A DNA stretch of 64,000 nt from Hyposmocoma kahamanoa (GCF_003589595.1 NW_020656077.1:5141902-5205901), one strand, 5' to 3'; shown: positions 1-10,770, counted from the stretch's first letter. Program-made: numbers and translations. The notes: a model not told the origin generated them from the sequence alone.

Positions 1-605
1 AGACGTAATAGAAACATTTTAACAATGACTTTATCCGGACAGGTATAAATATGAAATATATTTTATAAAACCTATCATGAATTTCACAATTTTCGTGGGT
101 TGCTTTTAATCCGATCGATCGATAATTTGAACGCGGCACGACACACTCGTTTACATATTCAGATTTCACGCCAAGTCATACAAATAACTGGCGAATTGAC
201 TTCTTTTCAACCGAGTTCTTGTACAAACCTTACTCAACTAAGACGTTCTATGGAGAGACAGTTTCCGACTACGTCTTGAAAAGCATGTACATAAGTTTAT
301 TCAGTATTAAGTATATCTCCACTAATCGCCGAATTAAGCAAAGATGTAACAAACGCTTCCAGCATAGTATAATAAGTGCAAGTAAGGCAATTCCCGCTTG
401 CTTGGCGCGTAAATGTCTGCACCTCATTCGGAGCGCAGTGTTGTCACATTATTATTTTAGTTATAAACATATTTTGAAAAAATTAAAGTGTTCATCACAG
501 TATTCTCGTGCTATATTGAAATAACCTTTCTTAATTGCAGTAAGTACTTACATATTGAAATTTTCATACCAGAATCGCGGATTCGGATCGGAACCGAACC
601 GACTT
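1..605. other. unassigned AT-rich sequence
   Basis: No gene, RNA or repeat could be supported. The 101-codon reading frame at 219-524 has no recognisable motif and its composition resembles chance coding in AT-rich DNA. The stretch around 570-605 has several GGAACCGAACCG-like motifs just before the microsatellite. Confidence 0.5.
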
Positions 606-686
606 AAAATAAAATAAAATAAAATAAAATAAAATAAAATAAAATAAAATGAAACGAGACGAGACGAGACGAGACGAGACGAGACG
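606..686. repeat. compound pentanucleotide microsatellite (AAAAT)n-(GAGAC)n
   Basis: About nine AAAAT units run from 606 to 650 and pass directly into about six GAGAC units to 686. The array abuts the left end of repeat R1 at 689. On the minus strand, the sense strand of the retroelement fragment in R1, the array lies just 3' of the repeat. It could therefore be an expanded retrotransposon tail, but the second R1 copy at 34226 lacks it. Confidence 0.9.
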
Positions 687-688
687 GG

Positions 689-1669
689 ATGTCAAAATAT
701 TCAAAGTATATAATATAAAAGTCACTGAAATAATAATGATAATTTAGTCGAAAGTAAAAATTTAAAATTTACAATTAATAAAATAAGAATTAAAATTGAA
801 ATTGTCTAATAAAATAACAATAATTAACATGAACAAAACTAAAATTGTAGAAATCACATGTCATAGCGAAATCCATTACATTACAACTACTATTACAATT
901 ACTACTACTTACTTAGCTACTATTTTTGTGTGCGAGATGCATCTGTCTACACAATGTGCTATGATCGGGCAATCATGGCGCTCTGCCATTACCCTTAGGA
1001 GGGAATTGGAACTACCCCGTAGTCTGCAGAGCAGCGAGGCCGTTTTCTTTCGCATAATGACATTAAAATCATCTATATTAGCCTGCGCAAACATGCCTGA
1101 CGCGCTGCAGAATCGGGGCAACACCCTAAAGGCATTGTTATTTAATAATTACAAAAACGTTAACACGGTTTTACTTTACACTCTTAAACCTAAATAGATT
1201 TACATGAGTGTTGTAACTCTAACATAATATATAAAAATAACAATTTTATTAAATGTAAACAATGTATGACAAAAAGAATATATAATGATGGTATAACTAC
1301 ATGGTATGATGGTACACAATTAATACTAACGAAAATTTATACAAGCCATCCGCTTTCCGCCGCAGCAGAGCGCGCGCTATTGCAAGGAATCCAGTTCTAC
1401 TCTCAGCGTTATCCGCGCGCATACAGACTGTTCGAAATCACCATATGATGTGCCTCTACTACACATGGAGTACTTGTAAAAAGAAAAAAAGAAGATATTA
1501 AATATGTACTATGAATTACGCTGAAACAAAACATTTTCTTGCTATTTTTTTTAAACTTTAACTAGTTTTAGTTACTATTTTCATTAAAAAACCTTGAATG
1601 GCACAGAAACACATATAAACCAAGTGTAGCAAATATCTTCATCTTGTTATCAGCATATTATTGATTCCA
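689..1669 (-). mobile_element. R1 repeat, copy 1 (~981 bp, carries a non-LTR RT tail)
   Basis: This block is nearly identical to 34226-35217. Both copies begin at ATGTCAAAATATTCAA and end at ATTATTGATTCCA, and the flanks differ completely outside those points. Shared ends at two sites mean the unit moved as one piece. No terminal inverted repeats, TTAA or poly-A tail were seen, so the class is unknown. It contains the C-terminal fragment of a reverse transcriptase on the minus strand (909-1150) and a long stretch with no coding potential. Confidence 0.8.
909..1150 (-). pseudogene. non-LTR retrotransposon RT, C-terminal fragment (R1 copy 1)
   Basis: About 80 codons on the minus strand read through motifs FRVLPRFCSASGMFAQ, FNVIMRKKTASLLCRLRGSS and NSLLRV before a stop. 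This is the usual C-terminal tail, after the RT and thumb, of Jockey/CR1-type insect retrotransposon proteins, where a cysteine near CSAS-x-MF and an R-rich helix are typical. The endonuclease and polymerase domains are absent. Upstream sequence inside R1 is non-coding, so this is a captured or rearranged tail and cannot work as a polymerase. The same fragment occurs at 34454-34695 with a few substitutions. The Jockey-like assignment is by eye and moderately sure. Confidence 0.65.
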
Positions 1670-1911
1670 TCGGCTAGTACCTTACGTCGATTGGCAAGTC
1701 CTTTCACCACGATGGCAAGCATTATATACTGTGCCATCGACATGATAAGTAGAACAAGATTATTAAATAAAAATGAACAAACTACCACAGACACATCAAT
1801 AAACACGTCTACTATTTGATATAATTTTCGACTGTTTCGATTCGCGCTATGCTGCGCGAGATTATTCGAACGTGTGTGTCCGCACACGGTGATCTGCATG
1901 CACACATACAA
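1670..1911 (-). other. hydrophobic exon-like frame cut by the R1 insertion (weak chemoreceptor-like)
   Basis: The minus-strand frame has a strongly hydrophobic core (motifs VSVVVCSFLFNNLVLLIMSM and AQYIMLAIVVKGL) followed by a basic stretch. It runs straight into the R1 boundary at 1669/1670. The pattern of a transmembrane helix followed by a basic loop resembles exons of insect gustatory receptors, but no diagnostic motif is visible and no other exons were found nearby. It may equally be chance. Seen: the hydrophobic frame and the exact junction. Inferred: a possible exon remnant. Confidence 0.2.
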
Positions 1912-2002
1912 ACCTAGGTGCTACGTTCGTATGGAGTTACCATGCTCAATTGTCTTATTGTACTATGCTTTGAGCTTGTCGCTTCATAATGCTTTATACC
2001 AG

Positions 2003-2032
2003 TTCATTCTGGTTCATATGAACCAGAATGAA
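2003..2032. repeat. perfect 30-bp palindrome
   Basis: TTCATTCTGGTTCAT is followed immediately by its exact reverse complement, with no spacer. There is no second copy in the window and no T-run or gene next to it. It could form a cruciform or hairpin. Confidence 0.9.
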
Positions 2033-3696
2033 GATATCTACATCGGTATTTCTCGCTCCATTTTTCACTGGGTGAAGTTTAATATCAGCTCTCTAGGCGC
2101 CATGTGTTATTAATGGATAGAAGCGTTGATAGAAAACTCACAATTTGAACTTAAATGCATAGTCTAGACTTCTAGACTAGATTCAATAAGAGCTAAGTCA
2201 CTCGTCTCTTGATATTTCAAACGGGAAGCATTGGAGACGTAAAAAAATATATTTCAATGATTATGCTGATGCTATTTTTTTTTGTGTTTTGACAGAGTCT
2301 GTTTTTGCTTCCTAGGGTAACAAGTACGTGTGTCATTTCCACCTAAAAGTTACTTTATTAAAAATAATTTAACACAAGTTGTTAAATCATAAATCTCAAA
2401 GTAAAATTGTGAATCAATTTCGCTCGAGAACTCAATAATCCTTCGTTATTGGCCAATGTCTGCCAAAAACAAAAGTATCCAAACAAATGCCGAGTATAGG
2501 AGATTTGAATTTCAAACAAAGTTTTGTTAATATATGTATATATTCTTATTATGGCTATATTTTTTATATTACCAATTTCAGTTTTATTGTCAACATTAAT
2601 TTCTAAGTTACGTTAATTTCTGAATATTTAGTAAATAGCATATATATGTATATCTCTTGCTTACAGCATAGGACAACATCGCGATGAAGAAAACTTGGAA
2701 AACATCCGCAGCTCACATCGGGCCAGCGTGGCGAACTACCGTCAAACGCACATACACCCTTAGAAAAACAATAATTTAATAATTTCCAAATTGGTCCTAC
2801 TGGGAATCGAACACGGGACCTCCTTAACTAGCGCCCACAATACAAAACGTCGGCCACAGGATGTCGTCAAGGGCCGTTAAGGCCCTGGGTACTTCAAAAT
2901 GTACATAATATGTGAAATAACTCAGACCCAAACAATTATTATCTTTTAATATGAAAATGTCGCATTCAGAGTTGCTGCGCAGTACATTTACGTTTACATT
3001 ACCATAGGTTATGTACTAGAAGAATACTTTTAAAAATAATGGTTTCGTTTTTCATACCTATTCCAATAACCAAAAAAGTAGGTATTCGTTGCCTGAACCA
3101 CGGAATATATATTGACGGTTTAGAGCTTTTCCCACAGTAGTTCGATGGGTTTTAGGAGAATATAGAAGTGTTATAGTACATACATCACATGTAACAAACA
3201 CTTCATGAATAATATTTTAAAATACGTCATCTATAATATTTAATTTTATTCAAAAACCTCGTCAGAATCATTGGAGTTCGCTTCGCCCAGTCCAAGAAGT
3301 TGCTTCTTTGAAATTCCGATACGCGATGTCAATGTTGAACTTGTCAATCTGTGGACAGAAATGGGGTAACCATTTTAAGTATTTTAGTTATGTTTCTTTT
3401 ATGAAAAGGTGAGAAAGTCTAATGAGGTGTCGCTCATTGGTTTTGGTGGTCAATTTGTTTACGACGGCGACGTTTGGTTGACCCGGTATCCTCGTATTGC
3501 ATTAACACCGATTTAACGGCTATTTGAGAGCGTACAAATTTATACCGGCCCAATTAGTAGCCATTTTAGCACTCGCAAAATGAGAGCTTAACAACAGTGC
3601 TTTTTTATGTAAAACAATTTCCCCTGTACTGAGGCTTTAGAGCGATCAAGTACGCTCGAAATTCGACTTAGGGCGCTGTAATTATGTTTTATGATA
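2033..3696. other. unassigned sequence around a SINE-like head
   Basis: Apart from the tRNA-like segment at 2786-2880 no feature could be supported. The DNA is AT-rich with many stops in all frames. Confidence 0.5.
2786..2880 (-). repeat. tRNA-derived SINE head (family H type)
   Basis: On the minus strand a B-box-like T arm (GTGTTCGATTCCCAG) lies downstream of an A-box-like TGGCCGACG, with the spacing of a tRNA-derived promoter. The adjoining AATTTCCAAATTGGTCCTA motif recurs at 56230-56250 next to another tRNA-like head, so the two probably belong to one family. It is not a functional tRNA because no acceptor stem closes. Confidence 0.55.
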
Positions 3697-3982
3697 ACAA
3701 GTGACGGGACGAACAAGTTATGCGCCTGATAGTAAGCGACTCGCCTGTCCATAACAGTTGCAGTGCCACCTAGAGCTTTAAATCGCAAAGATATGAGGGG
3801 CACTGCCACAGCGCCCGTTACCCTGAGACATAAGTTGATAAGTGCCTGTAATTTCACCAGCACCCTTGCCCTTCAAAACCGGAACACAGTAACGGTCACA
3901 TTACTGCTTGGCGCCAGAAATAGGTAAGGTGGCAGTACTTCCCTGGACGAACACTTTCACAAGGAACTCTACTGCTACTTAA
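3697..3982 (+). repeat. family A interspersed repeat, copy 1 (full length)
   Basis: A roughly 285-bp unit that starts near GTGACGGGACGAACAAG and ends near GAGCTCTACTGCTACT. It recurs about 14 times here in both orientations. This copy is complete with scattered substitutions. No terminal inverted repeats, tRNA promoter or poly-A tail mark its class. Short open frames across it are repeat shadows, not genes. Confidence 0.9.
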
Positions 3983-4466
3983 TTACGATCTCTACTGCTA
4001 CTAAACCTATGCTATGACACTTAAGTCAGATTGTTCTCACAGACCACATAAATACTAGTATATATATACATTGGTTGCTAGCCATCGCCGCCGTCAAAAG
4101 AATAATTCGAATGACGCTCAATGAATTGCTTGCACTAGTGTCGTATTACAATTAGTACTGGGTCCGAGTGTTGTAATCAAATTATCGATATGTAGAAACT
4201 CTGTATTTAGAAACCTGGTTTTGGTTTAGTTCAACATTTTTTTTATTATAGCGGTACCAATGTGTAAACATAAATTGTTTACACGAATTTAAAAGCTAAC
4301 AATTTTGATTACTTAAATGTTTGGTCCCAAAATTCGCAATAGTTTTCTTAAATTTAAATTTAAGTAAAAACGATGTATTAATGGAAAAAAGGAAATATTG
4401 ATAGACGAGGTACAGCGTCGATAATTTTACAATGCACGTAAATTCGTGGAGTATCAAATGAAGACT
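3983..4466. other. unassigned AT-rich sequence
   Basis: Nothing supported. A T-rich tract at 4467-4490 marks the poly-A end of the neighbouring minus-strand retrotransposon. Confidence 0.5.
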
Positions 4467-7390
4467 TTATTTTTTTTTTTTAATTTATTTTCCAAAACAA
4501 AAATATACATTGGTTCTTAAATCTAACCTACCTACTGCAATCCCTATAATGGGTTTATATGTAGGAGGCTTCAGTCGCTGTCTTGCACAGATTTATGCGC
4601 TATGTCTGGCTACTAGTTACTGTATACAAATTAAAAATAAATGACTTAAGCTTACTTTTACATTTGGCTGCATTACTACAATTAACTAGTTTTTGTACAA
4701 GGTCCTTGGGTAAGTGGTTTAGCGTGTAAGGGAGCACATATTCCCTGCCTCTTTGACCATATACATTTTTAAATTGTGGTAGGTCATTACGAGGCATGTA
4801 TGACAAATTACGCAAATTACCTGGTCTTTTTCTTTCTTCCAACTCTTGCAATTGCCTAAAATTTTCGTAGATATTAACCATTTTAATTTTGTCGTATATA
4901 CTTATAATTTTGCAGTGACCAAGTAATTTAGAGTAGTCATCCCTATATAAGTTTTTAATTTTAGTAGGTGCAATAGTTTTTATAAGACTAATTTGCAATT
5001 TGTAAATATCCTCGAGATAAGTTTTGTAGCTATTCCCATAACTACTTAACCCGTACGAGATTACAGAATCCGCCAATGCCAAGTACATGGTTCTTAATGT
5101 ATTGTATGGAAGCTTGTATCGCAGTATATAAAATTTAGCCAATAATGTACGTAATTTGTCGCTGATTGATTTTATATGTTCTTTCCAGTGAAATTTATTA
5201 TCAATTATCACACCAAGGTACTTATGATGTTTTGTTGGACTAATTCAATGGGATTACATCCATTACAAATATTTTTTGTGTGTAGACATTGATGGTCGTG
5301 GAACAAGATTGTTGGTGGTGTGGTCTTTTGTTTATAAGGCGAAACTATGTGCATTACTTTGGTCTTGTCTGCGTTTATCACCAGCCCAACGTCGTGCGCC
5401 CAGCCACACGCAATGTTAAAATTATTCTGCATAGCTTTTTGTGCTGTCCCTATATCGAAATGCGCCGTGAGCATACATGTGTCGTCCGCGAATTGGTACA
5501 CAGATCCTTCCGTAAACAGGTTACACATTTCGTTTACATACAGCAAGTATTCTGTTGGGGCTATATTTGAGCCATGCGCCGTACCCTGCTCCGTTAGTAG
5601 CCAGTCACTGACGCCTCCATCTATGCTGACTGCGGTGTACCGCTTTTTATGGCAGTCCTTGAACCAATCCAACAACGGACCCTGTATGCCGTTATCATAC
5701 AATTTGTCATAAAGTATGTTTAAATGTAAAGTTTCAAATGCTTTACTGAAATCTATAAACAAGGCTATCACCTGTTTGCCTTCGTTTAAATACCCATTTA
5801 CTTCGTTGGTGAAGTCTGATAGTAATTGTGTAGTGTTCCGTCCCTTTTGAAACCCGTATTGTTTATTATTTATGATATTATTTGTCTGTAAGTATTTATT
5901 TAATTCGTTACTAAAGTATGTTTCTATAATTTTATCTATACAAGTCAGAATTGTTATGGGTCTATAGTTGTTGATGTCAGTGTGTGATCCTTTTTTGTAT
6001 ATAGGTCTTATAGTACCCTTTTTCAAGTGTTCTGGGTAGGACTGTGTATTTATACAAGCGTTTATTAAACGTGTTATTACAGGAGTTATTTCACAAATTA
6101 CATGTTTTATATCGGATACTCGTATTTTATCGAAGCCCGGGCTTTTTTTATTATTTAGATTTTTAATAATATTAAATATTTTTTCGTTTGTTGCTTTGTG
6201 AATTTTCATAGTATTTTGTGGCTGAATGCGGTATGAGTAATCTTTAATTATTGGGTCGTTATAGGTTGAGGTTATTTTTTTAACGTTGTTGGCGAATTCT
6301 GTGGCAATCATGTCACACAAAATTTTATTGTTCATTTTAAAGAATTTTGTGATTAATTTGTCTATAGACTGTTCAATTTTTCCGCAAAGTTTATTAATTA
6401 TACCCCACATTTTCTTAGGATTATTAAAACTATTGCACACTTCTTTCCTTATTTTTTCATTTCTTACTTTATTTATGTGTTTGTTTGTTTTGTTTCCATA
6501 TTTGTTGTATACAATTCTATTTACCCTGTTGTTGTCATCACTAAGCCATATACCCAACAAGTTGTCTCTAGTCTTACACATGTTTTCTATTCTATCTGTC
6601 TTCCATGCACATAGCGATCTCTTACTTGAACTTATTTTTACCTTACGTGTACATTTATTGTAAATTAAACTAAATTGTTTCAAAATAAAATTTAAGATGT
6701 CCATTTTTAGCGCAAGACCCCAATCAATTGCTCGAAGATCTTGCCTTAATTTTTCCTCATCTATTGTATTTTCATACTTGCATTGAGATATTGTACCGTG
6801 CACCGACCCATCCGATGCGAAACCGGTTATAAAGTGGTCGGCTAGCTGTGTAGTTATCACGGCGGTAGACACGTGACGATCAGTTGTGCTTCGTACGAAG
6901 ATATGGTCTATGCATGATCTTGTTATTGTATCATTCTTATTTTGTATACGTGTGAATTGGTTAATGCATGATTGTAGACCAAGTTCTACCATTTTGTTGT
7001 TGTAATATGTTGTTATGTTTGTTGTTGTTAACAAATTTATGTTGCAGTCTCCTATTAATACGTAGTCACGTCTTGGTGGGTAGGTCGCGATGATACTCGA
7101 TATTTCGTTAGCAAATCTTGTTTTTTCAGTGTCAGGTGGTCGATACACCGCACATAGGCCGAATACGTAGTCATCATTAGTTAATACCTCCCCTGCTATA
7201 CATTCGCAATAACATGTATTTGTGGGATGTCTCGTAAAAGTGATACTTTTGTGTATGTATACAAGTACTCCACCTCCTTTTCTAGTTCTCCTTAACTGAC
7301 TATATAAATCATAATCCGATAGGAAAAATATGAGATTTAATATGAGATTGGAGATTTTGCTTCCCTTATCTTCATGATTCCTATCTCCCT
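4467..7390 (-). mobile_element. 5'-truncated non-LTR retrotransposon (EN-RT class)
   Basis: A minus-strand element with an A-rich 3' end (the T tract at 4467-4490 on the plus strand), a ~110-bp 3' UTR and 2.8 kb of endonuclease-RT coding sequence. The 5' boundary is set where the reading frame closes near 7385. The start of the endonuclease domain is missing and no ORF1 was recognised. This is the longest retroelement in the window and little decayed, which suggests a fairly recent insertion. Confidence 0.85.
4600..7385 (-). pseudogene. endonuclease/reverse transcriptase of a CR1/Jockey-type LINE, one frameshift
   Basis: The product would nick target DNA and copy the element's RNA into it. 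The frame is open from about 7385, upstream of the first ATG-like start, and gives an APE-type endonuclease remnant (GGGVLVYI, then VYRPPD, VLIGDCNINLL, DHIFVRS and the late LADHF). The RT follows: IRPIYKKG, NYRPITILT, motif A LFIDFSKAFETL with its aspartate, GTAHGSNIAPTEYLLYVN in place of the usual GxPQGS box, and QFADDT with both catalytic aspartates. The frame stops at 5208 and continues in another frame from HHKYLGVIIDNKFHW to the stop at 4600. The break falls in a short A run near 5235, so a one-base loss explains it. A tandem 12-bp duplication sits near 7330. Truncated and frameshifted, it is probably inactive. Confidence 0.9.
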
Positions 7391-8109
7391 ACTTGCTAAA
7401 TATACGTCACCTTCATCCGCTTGAGTTCTTAGTTTTATCACAGGCATGATTTACATTTGCAGTTTTTGTATTGATTTTTGTAGTTTCCCGCCGGATCCTT
7501 TTTAAAGGAGAAATGGCCTGAAGCAGTAACCAGCCAGTAAAAGCTGGGTACCTACTAAATGTAGCACCATTTGCTATAAGCATTTTATGACATGACATTA
7601 AATTATGCACATATGAATAACAACCGAAAAATTCATTAAGAAATAAATCATTTGGTTAATCAGGTAATATATGACATGAAACTCAGAGTCGCATTCACAA
7701 ATTATAGACCACATGTAAATGTGAAAACATTTCTGAAGCATTGTCAGTTATTTTTCGTCAAGTTTTCAGAAAACAAATGTTTCGCTTCTTCGCCTTCGGA
7801 AATAAGTATCTTCATTTTCTTGACAAGCTCGTCGACGCTATAGGTGTAGTCATGTTCAGTCAGTTCAGAAAGAGGTAATTGTTGAACAAATATATCATAT
7901 TTCAGGGAGAATAAAGATTTTTACCAAAAGTTTTTTATCATTGTCTATTTTCGTTTGATAATTTATAACCAATCAAAATTATGTTATCTTAATACTAATG
8001 TAAGATTACGTTTCCAAATGTGTGCGTGTGGCGACACCGGTTTTGATACAAATGTTGCTTGATACCGTTTCCATTCTTTTCTATCTTCCGTGGTTGTTCT
8101 ATACCGAGA
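7391..8109. other. unassigned sequence
   Basis: The 65-codon minus frame at 7413-7610 lies just 5' of the retrotransposon and could be leftover element sequence, but it has no motif I recognise. Nothing else could be supported. Confidence 0.4.
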
Positions 8110-8400
8110 TCGAAGTTGTGTATAGAAGTTGCTGGGAATCCTTTGAAACTACGAGGAAAGTATTATGCAGCCGGCAGCTATCTATTAACTGCGCACAAGG
8201 CTCTTGCAGTGCCACATTTGGCCAGCCGTTCTCTATGGATTCGGATCGTGGACCATAAAAGAAAACCTCAGGAAGAATCTTGAAGCGTTCGAAGTGTGGT
8301 GCTATCGTAGAATGCTCCGCATCAGTTGGAGGGACAGAGTCTGCAGCAACCCGAATACACTTGTACTTGACACTATTCCTATGACGGCCAAATACAGTAA
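8110..8400 (+). pseudogene. RTE-like retrotransposon RT, C-terminal fragment
   Basis: Two plus-strand frames together give the tail of an RTE-clade protein. The first has TTRKVLCSRQLSIN. After a frameshift near 8195 the second gives HIWPAVLYGFGSW, then LEAFEVWCYRRMLRISWRDRV. The WCYRRMLRISW block is highly characteristic of RTE-type elements in insects. Polymerase motifs and the endonuclease are absent, and the frame is broken again by about 8400. It is a short, old fragment with no possible activity. Confidence 0.75.
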
Positions 8401-9314
8401 AAGTTTAAAAAAAATGTCTGTTGACATATATTATATAATATAATAACACTTGAGATTAAATTTATATATTACCTACCTTAAATTTATTTAAAACGAAGTT
8501 GTATAAATGGTTAAATGAAAATAATTTTTATGACATAAACGTAATATTCGACAGGAAATAAGATGTAAGATTTTATCTTCATGTTTAGCATTCTTCATAA
8601 ATTTCATTTGTAACTTGGCATGTTTGTGACATTCTTATCGTTGTGGTCATTGTTGTGATAATGTAAAATTGGCATTATAACTAGACATTTGCGAGCTATT
8701 TAACATATGCAAAACATGTTTGTACCGGCGTTGTCTCTTGTTACGTCTTCTATTCTTATAAAATTAGTTTTTTTGGTATGATACCACGGTATAATACCAC
8801 GAAGCAAAAAACAAATTATTATTACTGTTAATAATCAGAATAATAATAAAACAAAATATATAAATTTAAATTAAAATTTTCAATTCTTATTCCAATAAAA
8901 ATACAACAATTCACCTACTTAATAAAGCGGGAAAGACATTTGTAAACTAACTAGTTTCTATATATAAACCTATTTAAGTGGTAGGCTATATATGTATTTA
9001 AAGACATAAAGTTGTATGTACAATAGACAATAATTTCAACACAACTAGCATACCGCTCACTCAGTTTATATTCCTTCAATGACGATCGATTTCTGCCAGG
9101 TGGTCACATCACATTAACAATGCCGCGCCGGTCGTTCAATAATCTATATAACGCTGTACCGAACCATAGAGAATAGAAAACGAAAAAAAAAAAACTAAAA
9201 TATTAGAAACCTCCATAAAACATACCTCCTAAACAATCCATTTTATATTTTAAATTAATTTTTAAAACAAAAGCTAAATTAAACTGCATTTGTTATTAAT
9301 TGAAAGTATATATA
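8401..9314. other. unassigned AT-rich sequence
   Basis: No gene or known repeat. A small imperfect inverted repeat (GGTATGATACCACGGTAT) lies near 8777. Confidence 0.5.
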
Positions 9315-9424
9315 GGGTTTTTCAACAAGAACTTTGTTTTGTAAATCAAAATAAAACAATAAATATAGATAGATGACAATGATTCAAATTTTTATTGTAT
9401 TGAAGAAGTAAGGTTTGACAGTTA

Positions 9425-9722
9425 TTAATACAGAATTATGTCTGATAAATGTCCACCACGACCACAATTACAGATATCGATTCTTTCATCAAAGTTTTTA
9501 ATCACTTTTTGACAAAATGGTGGGTCCATTTCATTAATCACTTCACAAATTTTGAATTTTAAGGCTGCAATCGATTCGATTGGCTCCGTATCCCCATAAA
9601 CAATAATCCAGTGTTGTTAAATCACATGATCGAGCTGGCCACTTAACGTTTGAGTTTCGTGATATTATGCGATCGGGAAATTTGGCTTGCAATAAATTCA
9701 TTGTTTCGGTGGCTGTGTGACT
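9425..9722 (-). pseudogene. mariner/IS630-type transposase, C-terminal third
   Basis: Minus-strand codons read HTATETMNLLQAKFPDR, then WPARSCDLTTLDYCLWGYG. The second block corresponds to the WPxxSPDLxPLDxFLWG motif holding the third catalytic aspartate of this insect transposase group; the usual SPDL is SCDL here. A small deletion and frame change follow, then ICEVINEMDPPFCQKVIKNF and CNCGRGGHLSDIIL to the stop at 9425. The last ~30 codons recur on the plus strand at 9725-9772 and 10274-10317, split by the nested MITE. The first two catalytic aspartates and the DNA-binding domain are absent. Confidence 0.75.
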
Positions 9723-9772
9723 TTTGTCAAAAAGTGATTAAAAACTTTGATGAAATAATTGACATCTGTAAC

Positions 9773-10265
9773 CATCGAGTATATAACCAGAAATAGAGAC
9801 GAAATAAGGGCCATATATTCCTCGTAACACATTAGCGATACAGCTCTTATAAATATCAACTCTCGTTTACACTAAAATACAGACAGGCCAACTACTGACC
9901 TGTGCGTGCATCTCCGTATATTCCAAAATATATTCTGTATTTATTGTAATAAAGATAATATTTGTAACAATGCCGTGCTGTTCTATTCGGTGGTATGGAG
10001 AAAACTGCAAAACATCTAATTACAAAACAAACGGAATCACACTTCATCGGTAATTAAATATTAAATACGTAATTTTGCAATTTTCATCCATTATAGCAAA
10101 GCTCTAGTTAACAGGTCGATTTGAAGTGAAACAGTTGACACCCGTCAATTGTTTCGAACTCGGGCTAGCCAATCGGAGCTCAGTTGTCACAGTAATGATA
10201 TGGCAGAATAGTTTTCAAACAAATTAAATAACATTTCGTCTCTATTTCTGGTTATATGCTCGATG
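9773..10265 (+). mobile_element. P-element-like MITE, copy 1 (493 bp, 8-bp TSD)
   Basis: Inverted ends of about 30 bp (CATCGAGTATATAACCAGAA inward at left, its near-complement at right) are flanked by a perfect 8-bp duplication TCTGTAAC at 9765-9772 and 10266-10273. Excising the element and one duplication restores the transposase codons of the host foldback, so insertion and target are certain. Inside is a short exon-like frame with the start of a THAP domain. Eight-base duplications plus a THAP start fit the P superfamily; hAT also makes 8-bp duplications but does not use THAP. A second copy lies at 56884-57378. Confidence 0.85.
9970..10050 (+). pseudogene. THAP-domain first exon relic within the P-like MITE
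   Basis: An ATG opens 27 codons beginning MPCCSIRWYGENC and ending NGITLHR, followed at once by a GT that would serve as a splice donor (CATCG/GTAATT). THAP zinc fingers start with MPxxC, a second cysteine after a short loop, and a (G)xxxHRFP block, and P-element transposases carry such a domain at their N terminus. Only the first third of the finger is present; the later C-x2-H pair and the transposase body are missing. In the second MITE copy, read on the minus strand, the start codon is destroyed. This is inferred to be what remains of an autonomous parent's first exon. Confidence 0.6.
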
Positions 10266-10681
10266 TCTGTAACTGTGGTCGTGGTGGACATTTGTTAGAT
10301 ATAATTTTTCATTCATAATTGCCAAACCTTACTTCTTTTAATGCAATAAAAATTTAAATCATTGTCATTTAAATTTATTGTTTTATTTTGATTTACAAAA
10401 CAAAGTTCTTGTTGAAAATCCCTTTATTTACGCACTTAATTTATATGTAGTGTAATACATGATGATATTTTTGCTAACATATGTAAAAAATATAATGACT
10501 ACTGCTCTTTCTATCACTGCAGTGTCCCAACGGGGCGATACATATCTAAATCACAAAATTATAAAGACAACCTTATGGCAATGCAAGAAATATGAATATG
10601 AATTAATAAATAAGCGTACAGACGAATACCCATGAAATTTTAATGTCTACTCTACAATGACGTCTTTTTTTTATAATAGCA

Positions 10682-10770
10682 CCAACAAGTCGTGCGCCTG
10701 GTGGTAAGGCGACACGTCTATCCACAACAGTGCAGTGCCACTCAGAGTTTTAAATCGCAAAGATCTGAGT
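10682..10770 (+). repeat. family A repeat, copy 2 (5' third only)
   Basis: Matches the first ~90 bp of family A from ACAAGTCGTGCGCCTGGTGG to AGATCTGAG, then stops abruptly. The remaining two thirds are absent. Confidence 0.85.

Larger units (their letters stand above)
9315..10422. mobile_element. foldback element built from a mariner-like transposon 3' end
   Basis: The outer ~210 bp at each side are inverted copies of each other: GGGTTTTTCAACAAGAAC inward from 9315 and its complement ending at 10422. Each arm carries the last codons of the same transposase, minus strand on the left and plus strand on the right. The right arm is interrupted by the P-like MITE at 9773-10265. Without it the element would be about 610 bp. 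The flanks give no clear target duplication (TA on the left only). Confidence 0.75.

Noticed and set aside
5289..6663. Plus-strand frames across 5289-6663
   Set aside because: Antisense shadows of the minus-strand endonuclease/RT.
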